64,000 bases of DNA from Taenia hydatigena (taxonomy: Eukaryota; Platyhelminthes; Cestoda; Cyclophyllidea; Taeniidae): NCBI GenBank assembly GCA_036345935.2, contig JADWOT020000006.1, forward strand, positions 12,374,519 to 12,438,518. The letters are read 5' to 3'. The notes below the pieces were generated by a model that worked only from the letters and a program-made list of their open reading frames with translations, was not told the origin of the DNA and did no database searches. The position numbers were made by a program, and so were the translations under genes. Positions 26,863-37,050 of the stretch are shown here, in pieces (the first letter of the stretch is position 1; each line of letters opens with the position of its first letter).

Positions 26863-29241
26863 TTATTGTGATGGACGGTTATTGGCTGGGTACGGAGATC
26901 TGCATTCCGGACGAGGTAGTTCGTAGGAGGAATCTTTACTCCAAGGGTGGTAAAATTTGCGATGTGTCCCTGGTGGAGGAATTGGCCGATATATTTGGAC
27001 GAGATCTCCTTCGCGGTAGGCAGTGAGTCGACTGTGCTTATCGTAGTATTTCTTTTGTCGGGTATGAGACATTTGAAGGTGTCGGCGGGCGAGATTAAAC
27101 GTCTTTCTTATCCCTTCTTTGAGACGTAGTACGTACTCCGGGGCGTTGTCGGTAGCCACTTCCTTGCGCGGGAGGAAAACGTCAGAGGGAACTCTCATTT
27201 CGCGGCCGGTGAGCATCTTGAACGGAGAGACGCCGGTAGATGTGTGGACTGTAGCCCTATAGGCAAGAAGAGCACGTCCAAGGTTTAAATCCCAATCTTC
27301 CGGTCGTGCCTCCTCCGTGAGGACCTTTAGTAACCCTATCAGGGTTCGGTTAGTTCTTTCCACTTGTCCATTGCCCTGAGGGTGACCAGGTGTTGTGCGC
27401 GTCTTTGCGATTCCGAGGGACCTGCATAGTTCAGCGAAGAGTCGGCTTTCAAAATTAGGGCCTTGGTCGCTATGGACTGATTCAGGCACTCCGTGCTGAC
27501 AGATCCAATGATTGAAAAAGGTCGACGCGACTGTCTCGGCGTCTTGGAACCTCATGGGCTCCGCTTCGGCCACTTTCGTGAAGTAGTCAACCATAAATAA
27601 GATATATTGGTTTCCCCTCTTGGTAAGGGGTAGGGACCCCATGATGTCAATACCCACTCGTTCGCCCGGAAATCCCGTAAGCATAGGCTGCAGGGGTGCC
27701 ACTGCTGTGGAATGAGGGTTCTTGAACCTGCTGCAAGTAATGCAGGTTCGGCAGAAGTCGTGCATGTCTGGGGAGAGGGAGGGCCACCAATATCGTTTCA
27801 CCGACGCCTCCACCATCTTTTTCTCACCGACGTGGCCCAACTGTTCATGCAGCTCTTGGAGGGCTGTTTGTATCAGGGAACCTGGGACAACCAGGCGCTT
27901 GGGAGACGTGGCATCTTCTTGGTACCACAAGACTTCGTCCTCCAGGGAGAGTTTGGACCATTGCTGCCATATCTGCTTGGCTGCCTTGCTGGACGATTTC
28001 ATCTCTTCCGCAGTGGGCTTGGACGAGGATGCCAGAAACCTGTCGTATACCAAGGACGTGTCGGGGTCTGTACTCTGTGTGTTACTCCACTGATGTTTAG
28101 TCGGCTCGCTTAAAAATAGGGTTCCCACTACACCGCCATGCCTTTCCACTGAGAGAGGTCTGCGGGATAAGGCATCTGCGTTGCTATGCGAGTTTCCTTT
28201 TCTGTACTGCACAGTGAAGTCATATTGTTGCAGTTCCTCGCACCAGCGTGCAACCGAACGATCGATCTCCTTCATTGTTTTCAACCAGGTCAGCGCCTGA
28301 TGGTCTGTTCTCACTGTAAACTGTCTCGCTATAAGATAGTGCTTGAAGTGACGTACCATTGTATAGATGGCGAAAAGTTCACATTCTGTTGCACTCTTCT
28401 GTCGCATTTTTTTGTTCAATCTGGCACTAGTGTAGGCGATGACGTGCTCCCTACCTTCTTTGTCTCTTTGCGAAAGTACACCGCCCACGGCCACGTCGCT
28501 GGCGTCCGTGTCTAGTACGAAGGGAGGTGCATCGGTCTCGAAGTTTGGTAAAGCCAAAATCGGAGCGGAGCAGAGCATTCGCTTTAGTTCTTTGAAGGCT
28601 TCATCATGTTCCTTCTCCCACTTGAAATTTCTTTTTGCCTGCTTCTCGGTTAGCTTGTGTAAGGGACTAGCAATCTTGGCAAAGCCTTTAACGAAGCGCC
28701 TATAGTAGCTTGCCAAACCAAGGAAACTGCGAAGTTCCGTCTGATTAGTTGGTGTCGGCCAGGTTCTCACTTGTTTTGTGCGATCTTCAGTGACTACCAT
28801 CCCGTCTGACGAGACTGTGTGCCCCAGAAAGTTGACTGAACGGCGGAGAAAATGACACTTCTTTGGGTTCAAGGTCAAACCTGCATCTTGCAGACGGTCT
28901 AGGACTAGTTTGAGATTGGCGTTATGCTCGCGAATGTCTCTACCGAAAACGAGGACGTCATCCAGGTAGATTATGCAATGTTTCGGGAAAGGCACAATCA
29001 GTGCCGTCTGCATCAGGCGCTGGAAAGTGGCTGCGGCATTGCAGAGTCCAAACGGCATGGTCTGGGATTCATAAAGTCCGTTGGGTACTATGAAAGCCGT
29101 CTTCTCTCTATCTTTTTCTGCCACTTCTACTTGCCAGTATCCAGATTTTAAGTCTAGTGTGGAGAACCACTTCGATCCATGCAAAGCATCCAAGGAGTCG
29201 TTGATATGAGGTAAGGGAAAGACGTCCTGTAATCGATGCAC
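26863..29241 (-). CDS. pol: Gypsy pol, second open segment: RT (from palm), RNase H, integrase
   Basis: A 792-codon frame. RT: FPLPHINDSLDAL, FSTLDLKSGYWQV, and the catalytic YLDD in IIYLDDVLVFG. RNase H: TDASDVAVGGVLS, CELFAIYTMVRHF and TDHQALTWL. Integrase: zinc-binding H/C region ending CRTCITC, then GIDIMG, HSDQGPNF and the glutamate in NGQVERTN, giving the DDE triad. The first ATG is incidental: the frame continues the RT begun in the neighbouring open segment (30641-29154), and the two are in different frames across a small deletion near 29235. Near 26930 a second frame change truncates the C-terminus; the natural tail (NYLVRNADLRTQ, HHNKIRPY) reads on in another frame to a stop at 26757. 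Confidence 0.92.
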   Translation of the reverse strand: MHRLQDVFPLPHINDSLDALHGSKWFSTLDLKSGYWQVEVAEKDREKTAFIVPNGLYESQTMPFGLCNAAATFQRLMQTALIVPFPKHCIIYLDDVLVFGRDIREHNANLKLVLDRLQDAGLTLNPKKCHFLRRSVNFLGHTVSSDGMVVTEDRTKQVRTWPTPTNQTELRSFLGLASYYRRFVKGFAKIASPLHKLTEKQAKRNFKWEKEHDEAFKELKRMLCSAPILALPNFETDAPPFVLDTDASDVAVGGVLSQRDKEGREHVIAYTSARLNKKMRQKSATECELFAIYTMVRHFKHYLIARQFTVRTDHQALTWLKTMKEIDRSVARWCEELQQYDFTVQYRKGNSHSNADALSRRPLSVERHGGVVGTLFLSEPTKHQWSNTQSTDPDTSLVYDRFLASSSKPTAEEMKSSSKAAKQIWQQWSKLSLEDEVLWYQEDATSPKRLVVPGSLIQTALQELHEQLGHVGEKKMVEASVKRYWWPSLSPDMHDFCRTCITCSRFKNPHSTAVAPLQPMLTGFPGERVGIDIMGSLPLTKRGNQYILFMVDYFTKVAEAEPMRFQDAETVASTFFNHWICQHGVPESVHSDQGPNFESRLFAELCRSLGIAKTRTTPGHPQGNGQVERTNRTLIGLLKVLTEEARPEDWDLNLGRALLAYRATVHTSTGVSPFKMLTGREMRVPSDVFLPRKEVATDNAPEYVLRLKEGIRKTFNLARRHLQMSHTRQKKYYDKHSRLTAYREGDLVQIYRPIPPPGTHRKFYHPWSKDSSYELPRPECRSPYPANNRPSQ

Positions 29242-30641
29242 AGCCGTAGGCTACCGTCACTTTTCTTCACCAGTGCGATTGGAGAAGCCCATGGTGACTT
29301 GGATGGTTTGACAACTTCGTCCTTGATCATCTCTTCCACCAGACGATTCACTTCGTCCTGGAGGGGCGGAGGTATACGTCTGGGTGGTTGCCAAATGGGC
29401 CTGGCCTCGCCAATGCCAATAGTGTGTTTGACCATACTTGTTCGACCGAGTTTTGTTCCTTGCCATGAGAACATGCTCGGATACTTGCTAAGCAATGAGC
29501 GTAGCTCCTTTCTCTCGCCATCGGTGATGTGCGTTAGCTGGGAGCAAAGCTCATCCAAGTTGTTAATCGGGATTCCCGCAGCCTCGAAGAGGGCGCTACA
29601 GATTGTGTCCGCGTCCTTTTTGGACGGAGATCTGACTGGGGTTGTTTTCTTATGCCGCGGGGTTACGAGTGTCCCTTCTGCAAAATTCAGGACCGCCTTG
29701 GTGTTACGAAGGAAGTCCACACCGAGTATAGCGTCCCAAACTAACTCGGGGCACATAATGAATGGGACTTGCCGCGTTTCTGTCCCCAGTGACACTTTTA
29801 GTAACGTCTCTCCTTTTACTTTCATCTTTCTCCCCCCTGCTGAGAGAAGTTTTGCGAAGGGAGGACCCGTGCGGAATTTATTGTGGAGATCTGGGAACGC
29901 TTGGGGATTCACTAATGACTTGGCTGCGCCTGAGTCAAGGAGGAAACTGCAGGGGCGTCCCTCTAGCTTGTCGGAGACTCGCATAAATGGAAGAGAACCA
30001 TGGGAGGATAAGCATGATAGGGAATAATGCTGCTCACCTGCTTTTGCGGAACGGAGCGGAAGGGTCCACCGCGGACGTGTGGAACTTGGTCGTCGGTGGG
30101 TCGTGTGGAGCGACGAAGTCAGGAGGAGTTCCTGACGTTTCCTCGTGGCTGCATCGACCAGCTGGCTGAGGTCGCTGGTCTTCAGGGCCTGGAGTTTCGT
30201 GGCGATAGACGGGGGACGAACGCCAGCTTTGAACTGGACGGCCACCCATCGTTTCACCTTGTTAGGTGGGCAGCCTCTGAAAGCCCGTTCAGCGAGGATT
30301 TGCAGTGCTCCCGCGAAGTCCTCGTCGTTTTCGCCCGATTTTTGCTCGCGGAGAAAGAACTCTCTAGCGAGCGACTCCTCTCGTTGATCAATAACGGGCT
30401 GGGCCAGAATCTCGCAGCACTCGTCTAGGTTGGAGTCGGGTGAGACTCCGGCATCAACCGCTGCGGAGAACAGCTCTTGCGGGAGAGCGTGCAGGATCAG
30501 CGGAATCCTCAGCCGCTGGGAATACAAGTGGATATTAAAGCTAACGGTTTTCATCCAATCTCCGAAATTCATTCCTTCCTTGAAATGGGGAAGGTCCGCC
30601 AACGCTGCCACCAGTGTGGAGGGTTCCTCCCCTCCCTTCAT
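29154..30641 (-). CDS. gag-pro: Gypsy gag-protease and beginning of RT, first open segment
   Basis: A 495-codon frame. The N-terminal 180 residues look like a gag capsid region (LADLPHFKEGMNFGDWMKTV, then EESLAREFFLREQKSGE). No CCHC zinc knuckle is visible. The aspartic protease active site is FLLDSGAAKSLV (about 230-240), with the flap/C-terminal WDAILGVDFL later. The last third is the RT fingers (RRIPPPLQDEVNRLVEEM, SPWASPIALVKKSDGSLRLCIDYR), where the frame breaks. The first ATG (30641) lies inside the 5' LTR. A conserved upstream ATG in the LTR is out of frame in this copy because of a 2-base insertion compared with the 3' LTR. Confidence 0.88.
   Translation of the reverse strand: MKGGEEPSTLVAALADLPHFKEGMNFGDWMKTVSFNIHLYSQRLRIPLILHALPQELFSAAVDAGVSPDSNLDECCEILAQPVIDQREESLAREFFLREQKSGENDEDFAGALQILAERAFRGCPPNKVKRWVAVQFKAGVRPPSIATKLQALKTSDLSQLVDAATRKRQELLLTSSLHTTHRRPSSTRPRWTLPLRSAKAGEQHYSLSCLSSHGSLPFMRVSDKLEGRPCSFLLDSGAAKSLVNPQAFPDLHNKFRTGPPFAKLLSAGGRKMKVKGETLLKVSLGTETRQVPFIMCPELVWDAILGVDFLRNTKAVLNFAEGTLVTPRHKKTTPVRSPSKKDADTICSALFEAAGIPINNLDELCSQLTHITDGERKELRSLLSKYPSMFSWQGTKLGRTSMVKHTIGIGEARPIWQPPRRIPPPLQDEVNRLVEEMIKDEVVKPSKSPWASPIALVKKSDGSLRLCIDYRTSFPYLISTTPWMLCMDRSGSPH
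30603..30613 (-). other. Primer-binding site, candidate tRNA-Leu type
   Basis: One base after the 5' LTR end the minus strand reads TGGTGGCAGCG. The miniature element at 52440-53299 has the identical 11-mer at the same place. Its complement, CGCTGCCACCA, equals the 3' end I recall for metazoan tRNA-Leu(AAG/TAG) with CCA added. Position is firm; primer identity rests on memory of tRNA sequences. Confidence 0.75.
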
Positions 30642-30844
30642 GTCACCCTTGTTAGTAGAGAAGTCTGCGTATATTTTGACATCTTTAATATATAGGGTGA
30701 TAATTAGACAGCTAGGCGAGATGTGGGGGTTCAGGCCGAGGAAGTGTCACGCCCCAGCGGATCTCCACAATACTCCGTCACGTGGTTCAAATTGTTTGCT
30801 CGCCTCTGGCCTACAAAGCACATTTAAAGAATATAAGTACTACA
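30615..30844 (-). repeat. 5' LTR of the gypsy element (230 bp)
   Basis: In element orientation it starts TGTAGTACTTATATTC and ends CCCTCCACA, followed by the primer-binding site. It carries ATGTCAAAATATACGCAG near its end, as the 3' LTR does, but with two extra bases after it. Confidence 0.9.
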
Positions 30845-30888
30845 GTAATACATTGTTTGTTTTAACTACCGGTTTTGGTTATAATCAC

Positions 30889-31021
30889 TGTAGCACTTTG
30901 TTTGTTGGAACTGCCGGTTCTGGTCAAGGTCACAGGGGTGGTCTGTTGAATATATATATATATATATATTCTACCTTAGTATTCTGCCTTCTTTTGCCCC
31001 AAAAAACCTCGGGACGGTACA
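30889..31021 (+). repeat. LTR relic, family B, with an AT microsatellite
   Basis: Reads TGTAGCACTTTGTTTGTTGG to GGGACGGTACA, a shortened family B LTR in plus orientation. Relative to the full copies it lacks the middle part, and an (AT)n run sits near 30950-30970. A fragment of the same family (30850-30888) precedes it, so at least two pieces are nested here. Confidence 0.75.
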
Positions 31022-31083
31022 TTAACAATTTGTCTTTTCGCACCACTACTGTGCCCTCTTACTACATTTGAGAAGATACGTAG

Positions 31084-31313
31084 TGTAATGCTTATGCTCT
31101 TTAAATGTGCTTTGTAGGCCAAAGGTAGGACGACAATTTGAACTTCGTTGCAGAGCGGCGTGGTGAATCCTAGGAGCGCGACTTATCCCTGTTCTGAACT
31201 CTTCTACAAGATCTCTCTGTACCCTCTCTCTTACTCGTAATAAAAATGTCGAAGCGTGTTCGGACCTCTAATAACAAGGACGGTGATAGGGAGGAGGTGG
31301 GACACTCCGCACA
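31084..31313 (+). repeat. Solo LTR, family A (230 bp)
   Basis: Starts TGTAATGCTTATGC and ends CTCCGCACA; aligns with 6548-6774. No gypsy coding sequence adjoins in the same orientation, so it is a solo LTR. It also contains the conserved ATG (31245) opening MSKRVRTSNNKDGD. Confidence 0.82.
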
Positions 31314-32016
31314 TAGAGCTGCTAACCCCTCATTCAAAATTTTCTTTTTCTCGTAGGTGATGTCACCTACAAATCCGCCTTTATGCAGAATGACAGGAAG
31401 AAATAAGAAACATATTCTGCATTACAGCATAGAAAATCAACGTCTTTTTAATCAATAAAATAATTTATGCTTTTAAATGTGGTCGTAGTGGGTGGCTAAT
31501 GCACGATTGCTTAAACCGATCTACCTTGAATGTCAGCAAGCTGGTAAGGACACAAATAAATCACTGAACAAAATCCCAAATCTTAAATTTATTCTGCATA
31601 CACCAAAAAGATTGAAATTTTTTGTTTGATATTAGTGTTTTTTTCTAGGCCTAAGTCAAACTACATTAATGGCTTTGTTAGCAATGTTTGATTTTATTAT
31701 TTTAGCTAATTTGCGTACTACATGAAGAAGTCGCGCTTTTTTAGGTTTGTGTTTGTGATCGCTTGTGTTTATGAAAACGATGATGGTCCCAGAGGATGAG
31801 TCGGTTGTTTGTTGCTTTTTCCTCATGTTTTTTTACTTAGGAATCAAATGTGGAAAATCTGGATTCGTTTTCCTGTAAATATGTTTTCTTGTGAACCAAA
31901 ATAGTTAAGGTGGGCATGGCCAGGTGACCGCAACCGTGCCAGACATTGTACCGGTAAGTGAAGCACTTCACGCCAAGCAAAGCTTTAGCTCTCGGAACCA
32001 CAGGCTTTTTTTTCAG
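31314..32016. other. No resolved exon; presumably 5' part of the sorting nexin gene
   Basis: The first recognised SNX exon begins inside the protein, so upstream exons must exist. None could be identified here: the region is AT-rich and the N-terminal part of SNX1/2 is poorly conserved. Confidence 0.4.
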
Positions 32017-35000
32017 AAGCAAATGTGATTTCAGTTAAGGTTCTTAATCCAGAGAAGGTGGGGGAAGGAATGTCATCATATGTTGTCTACACTGTTAAAA
32101 CCACGGTAAGACGCATATGCTATTCATTGTCTGTAGACCAATATGCCGTGTTTCAAAAATTCCGATATGTGTGTCTATCGCCGTTTTTCGGATTTTCTTG
32201 GTCTGTATGAGAAACTAAAAGCGAAATATATTCCACAAGGGCTAATTATACCTTGTCCTCCAGAAAAGAACGTGCTTGGTACTGCCAGTTCACCTTATGT
32301 TAACGAATCTAGGCACCACGAAGATGCGCCTTTCAAAAAGCAGTTCTGCTGATTCGGACTTTATTGAAAAACGCAGGGTCTCCCTTGAATGGTTTTCCCT
32401 TTTTCGCGATTTTCACTATGTAGTTTTTTGCATAGAATCGTAAACCATCCTATTCTGAAGAATGACCACAATGTTCATGAATTTTTGGAACTTGAGAACG
32501 AACTTCCACGGTATTTTAGCGCTCAGCCCCTTTCTGGTGCAGGAGCTATTAAACTTTTGAAGAATGTTGGTGAAGTTGTTGGGAAGCTCACATTTAGAAT
32601 GGATGAACTCGATGAGGTTTGTACTCGTGACATTTTCGCATCTTGTGAATATTCTGTAACATTCTTTTCAGTATTTCGACCTAAAAGATGACGAATTGGA
32701 GAATTGGGATATACAGGGCAGCCGACTCTATGCCGCTTTATCTAATTTAGTCTTAGATCAGAATGGTAAGTTTATCACTTTTTTGGAAGTAAACGAAACT
32801 TTATAGATCTAGTAGCTTCTACACTTGCCTCTTCAAAGGCGCTTTCTGTTTTGGCTAACGTGGAGGAGCACACCGGGCTGGCTAGAGCATTAGGCCAGCT
32901 AGCCGATACTGAGGAGCAAATAGCTCATTTCCTATCCGTTGAGGCTGAGGCCCAATCAACTTTTTTGGTTGAATACGCGAAGGGTGTACTTTCTAATGTC
33001 CAAGCCTGTAGAGTACGTTATGACTGCATTATTTCGTTTTTAAGTCGAGTGTCTAGTGTCAGATAGCTGCTCTACCTTTTTACTATTCGGGTTATGCTGG
33101 CTTTACAAATATTCAAGTCATTTGCGATTTATTCAACAAAATTTCGGGCTTTTGATGATTATCCTACCCGTCTGTTCAAATATTTGTGAAAATTATGATG
33201 AATAATCAATGGTACAGCATCAGAAATTCGGTTGCCACTCCAAACCCTTTCCACCATGAAATGACTCGCATTGCCGATTCCCCTTGTTAGTTTTTAATAA
33301 CTTCATGTCCCTTGGAAGCGTAAGGTTTTATTTTTCCAATCTCTCAGTGCTTACCCTTTTCGTACTTGGGGACACGTTTTCTCAGTTAAAAATGTTAATA
33401 TTAATTAATTATGTATAAAAACTGGCAGCGTAGATTCCTCGCCTCGGGCGGTCCTGGATAGTAGGAAATCTTCATAGTTTTGACCATTTCAAATTTACAT
33501 TACCTTTAGTGAGTTTAAACGGTAGGTGATTGTTTATTTAACATTTCCTTTAACATCTGAGTCGTAAATACGAGATGCTTTCAGCGCACTCAACTCTATC
33601 GCAGCTCATCTTTGTTTTCAAGCACTTTTGTGGTCTGTAGATCCTCAATTAAAAATGCCCCAATGCACTTGGCTGACCGTCATTTCGTGGCTTTTACACA
33701 TTTGATTAGTCGATGTAGTGGTCCTACTTAAAAACACAATGACTTGATCTTTTTATTGTAAGGTCCTGCCTTTATTTTCGTGCTCTGTGCTCTGCACTTC
33801 CTTCTAAATCGTGTTTTAATCACTTTGTCTCAAGTAAATCCCCCTCATGTGCTTGATTGCTTGTAGAACCCGGGTTATTATTAGAAAACCCTCATCTGCC
33901 TTCATATTTGTTAACTTTTGTCTGCTAAAGGATACTTTGGCGGAGCGGATCCGCGTATTCAAAATGCGTCGAGATTGCGAGTCCGCCCTACGGGGAAAAC
34001 GCGAGCAGAAGGTGCGCATCGAAATGTCTCCTAAGGCTGATCGCGCTAAAATCCCCACACTCGAACGTGAAATTGGTGAAGTAAGCGACGGCGGTCTATA
34101 CGTATCCCTAGTTTCAACTTCCTTCCAACTTCACTGACTCTTCTGTCAATCAAATCACCTAGTTTTATTTTTCTGCGTTGTTGCATTATCAAAATACCTC
34201 AGTCTTATTATGAAGAAAAATTCTTAGGAGCAATCGTAGAAACTACTTTCATTCGGCATATCAGCGGTTTTATTGTGAACTTGGGGATTCGGAGGTTTTT
34301 TTAGGTTTTGCTGGTTGCTGCAGCAAAGGGACAGTCATTTCATTCGAAATTGGCGTGTCCTTATCGGAAAAGAAGCTAAATTGTTTTTGTTCCCATTCGC
34401 CTTCTTCCTAATTAGTCCGGTTGGAATTGTGAAAATATAGCAAATTCTAAGAACAAATTCATTTAACTTACAGCTAGCCCAACGCGTGGAGGACAGTGAA
34501 GAAGAGTTTGAAAAGATTTCAACAACAATTAAAAAGGAGTTTGAACACGTTGATGAGGCTCGTTTCAAGGAATTCAGGGAAGCGGTGCTTTCCTACTTAG
34601 CAATGATGCTTCAAATGCAAGAAAAAGTTCGTTCTTGCTTTCTACGTAGCACTTACTGTTTTTTTCGTTTTTTATCGCAAATTCTCTGAAGTCGTGCATA
34701 ATTTTCGCACGGCTACTCCCTGATGACATGGATTGGCAGCTTGGGTGGGAAAAGACGGTGACTTCTCTTATTACCACAGACATTTCACTCTGATGCCTCA
34801 GAGTGCCGTTTTTCAAGTAAACACGATTCGGCTACGGGTGCCCCGTTGATAGGCAATTGGTGTATGAATGTTGCCTTTTGATTGTATACGTGCATTTGTT
34901 CGCGCTCGTAGTTTCTTATAGTCTTTTGAAATCTGCTCTTAATAAATGATTCTTTTAGTGATCTGGCAGCGCTAAAATGTGACTTTACTCACCAGGGGCC

Positions 35001-35132
35001 GCGTCATACGTAACTAAATCGAATGCTTTGACTAATGTACACTAATTGCATCATAAATGTATGCTTTTTTTCCATATTTAGACTCTCAAGGCATGGGAGT
35101 CCTTCATAGGCCATGCCAAGGCTATTGAGTGA
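32017..35132 (+). CDS. SNX1/2: Sorting nexin 1/2 (PX-BAR), 5' exon(s) not found
   Basis: Exons: 32017-32105, 32137-32278, 32313-32391, 32424-32616, 32672-32765, 32807-33012, 33931-34080, 34474-34626, 35082-35132 (stop 35130-35132). All phases match; about 385 residues. The PX domain is clear (ISVKVLNPEKVGEGMSSYVVY, YRRFSDFLGLYEKL, IIPCPPEKNVLGT, FLHRIVNHP), followed by ELPRYFSAQPLSGAGAIKLL and the BAR helices (LARALGQLADTEEQIAHFL, DTLAERIRVFKMRRDCESAL), ending TLKAWESFIGHAKAIE. SNX1/2 form the membrane-bending part of the retromer-linked SNX-BAR coat that returns cargo from endosomes to the Golgi; the PX domain binds phosphoinositides. Introns of 31, 34, 32, 55 and 41 nt precede one of 918 nt. 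The missing N-terminus is the part that is low-complexity in other SNX1/2 proteins. Confidence 0.9.
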
Positions 35133-37050
35133 AGCTGTCTTTTTGCTCAGTGCTGATTTGTGTATTTGATTATCCTTCATTGTTTCTAGAATTCTTGTAC
35201 AGAAACTTTCTGTGCTTGCTTCGCGTCAGTCACTTCATTGTGCTCCATGTTCTAGCCAATTTATTTTCTCTGAATAAAGGTTTAAAGGGCTGCACTATTA
35301 GCGATTTGTGTGTGCATGACGTTGGCAGAGCTTTGGCATACCCTTTCTCAATTCATGTAAACATGCCTTGTAAATGTTGGGTGATTTGCTTCTTAGTGTT
35401 TTATTCCATCAATGGTGTCGAGCAGAAGTTTTAAACTCCCTTTATTGGGTTCGGAAAAATCGTAGTCGGTGCAGCAGCGAAGCATCTTTTGAGAGATATT
35501 TGACAACATGGCTTCTGTGGTCGTCGTCTGACTGCCATATCATCTTCCTCAGTTCGCTTATATTAATAGTCTTGGTCCTTCTGTACTCCAGTGGTGAGCT
35601 TACTCGCTATTTGCTTTTTTAGAAGTGCCTCAAATGTCATACTACTGACCTAGACTCTGCAATTAATTAAGTTGTAATTGTAATTGATGGTTGTAGTTCT
35701 GCTGTGTTAAAACCTTTGGTAATTATTCTATGACGTGATGTCTTTGTACACAATTACTATTTATTCCTATCATCAAGCTATCGTTAAATTTTCTGATTAA
35801 TCTGCATCGCACCAAATAGCACCGAGTACATCTTGTATTGCATCAGTACCCATCTTGCGCAAACTTAATTGTCTGACAATGAGATTGAGGATGCCAAGTA
35901 AAATCCTTATCAAAACTAGCTATAATGCCTGCCTAAAACATCTTTCTAGACGGGTAGGTCTATCGCAAATCCCGGCTTTCTCGAGTTACGTTAAAAAAAG
36001 TTAAAATATAATCCTTAAGGCTGGGTTTTGCGCAGTACCAAAGCCCCTGCTCACCAAAACAGTAGATCCACGGTGAGTTTTTCCGGCGTGGAAGACAAAC
36101 ATTGGTGGTGTCCGCGGCTTCTTGTTCATAATTGCAGTGCTTTTGGTACGGAGCTTAAACGGTCTGTTCGCAATTCACTTGCGTCACTGACAACGAGAAT
36201 GCGTTTCTCCCAGGAATGCATTATCTGCGGCAAACTCAAAAGTCACCAGCTCACAGTGATCACCCACAAATTTGCGTACAAGAGTGCACGCATCGGCATT
36301 ATGGACTTCTCACTAATTATGATAAGCGGAAACCACTGTAGTCGCAGAATGCCGGAATATTTAGCGGTAGTGGCTGGGTCTGGATTTTTGATAGTGCAAG
36401 GCTCCGAAACGACCTCTTATTTTCTTTAGCTGATAGCTTTGGCAGCACGAGTTCCCCAAGATTGTGCGCGTTGAACGAGATACTTGAAGATTTACTTGTT
36501 GGAGGCCTATTCAATATTTTTGGGGTCGTAGGAACGCACGAAGCCGGCTTTTCCGCAGAAAACTGGCTGGTGGCGAAAACGAGTTATACTTTAACGGAGG
36601 GGTTCAGTACTTTACGGAATTCATGCCTTGGCCGGTGTCATTGAGAATGGGACTCTAGTGCATACATCCACTGATGTTTTGTCGTTTGAAATGTTTATCA
36701 AACGCGGAGTGGAGCGTCAGTTAATGTCGGCTTGCAAAATGTTGGGTTATCGGACTGCGATGCACCAAATTACATACTGCGGTTGAAGGCAGTGACAGGA
36801 CAAAGCCTTAACCGTCATGTAAGCATCTGCGCCAATCACATGTCAGACATGACATCTTTTGATGTGTGGCTAGCCCAGCGTCTACTACCAAGAGGGACAC
36901 GGTGAGGGGGTACGAATTCTTTTCGCTCGCAGAAGTAACTCGCAAATCCCATAATCTTCAAAGAGAACTACGTTTTGGATAAGGAAAATATATCACCAGC
37001 GAATTTCTTGGTCCGGAAAAATGAATTACAAAAATAAGATATGCCTGTGG
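35133..37050. other. Intergenic; one unassigned open stretch
   Basis: After the SNX stop there is an AATAAA at 35273-35278. At 36028-36650 the sequence becomes richer in G and C and carries overlapping open frames (e.g. 134 codons from 36028) with several shifts. This could be a decayed coding segment, but I recognise no family. The rest shows nothing. Confidence 0.4.

Larger units (their letters stand above)
26490..30844 (-). mobile_element. Ty3/gypsy LTR retrotransposon, 4.36 kb, nearly complete but with pol frame lesions
   Basis: Minus-strand element. Order: 5' LTR (30844-30615), primer-binding site, gag-protease-start of RT (30641-29154), remainder of RT, RNase H and integrase (29241-26863, tail frame to 26757), polypurine stretch, 3' LTR (26716-26490). 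The flanks GTGAT (26485-26489) and GTAAT (30845-30849) differ by one base and look like a 5-bp target duplication. Domain order RT-RNase H-integrase places it in Ty3/gypsy. Frame lesions in RT and the integrase tail make it unlikely to be autonomous. The LTRs are similar but not identical, so it is not a very recent insertion. Confidence 0.93.

Noticed and set aside
27712..28113. Plus-strand frames of 100-260 codons across 27.7-30.4 kb
   Set aside because: They are shadows of the minus-strand gypsy gag-pol, whose motifs are unambiguous.
30950..30970. (AT)n run
   Set aside because: A simple expansion inside a family B LTR relic, where the other copies have a short ATATAT stretch; not an independent feature.
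31920..31964. Candidate upstream SNX exon ending before GTAAGTG at about 31954
   Set aside because: The frame that fits the phase of the next exon gives a sequence unlike SNX1/2 and contains no supporting motif.
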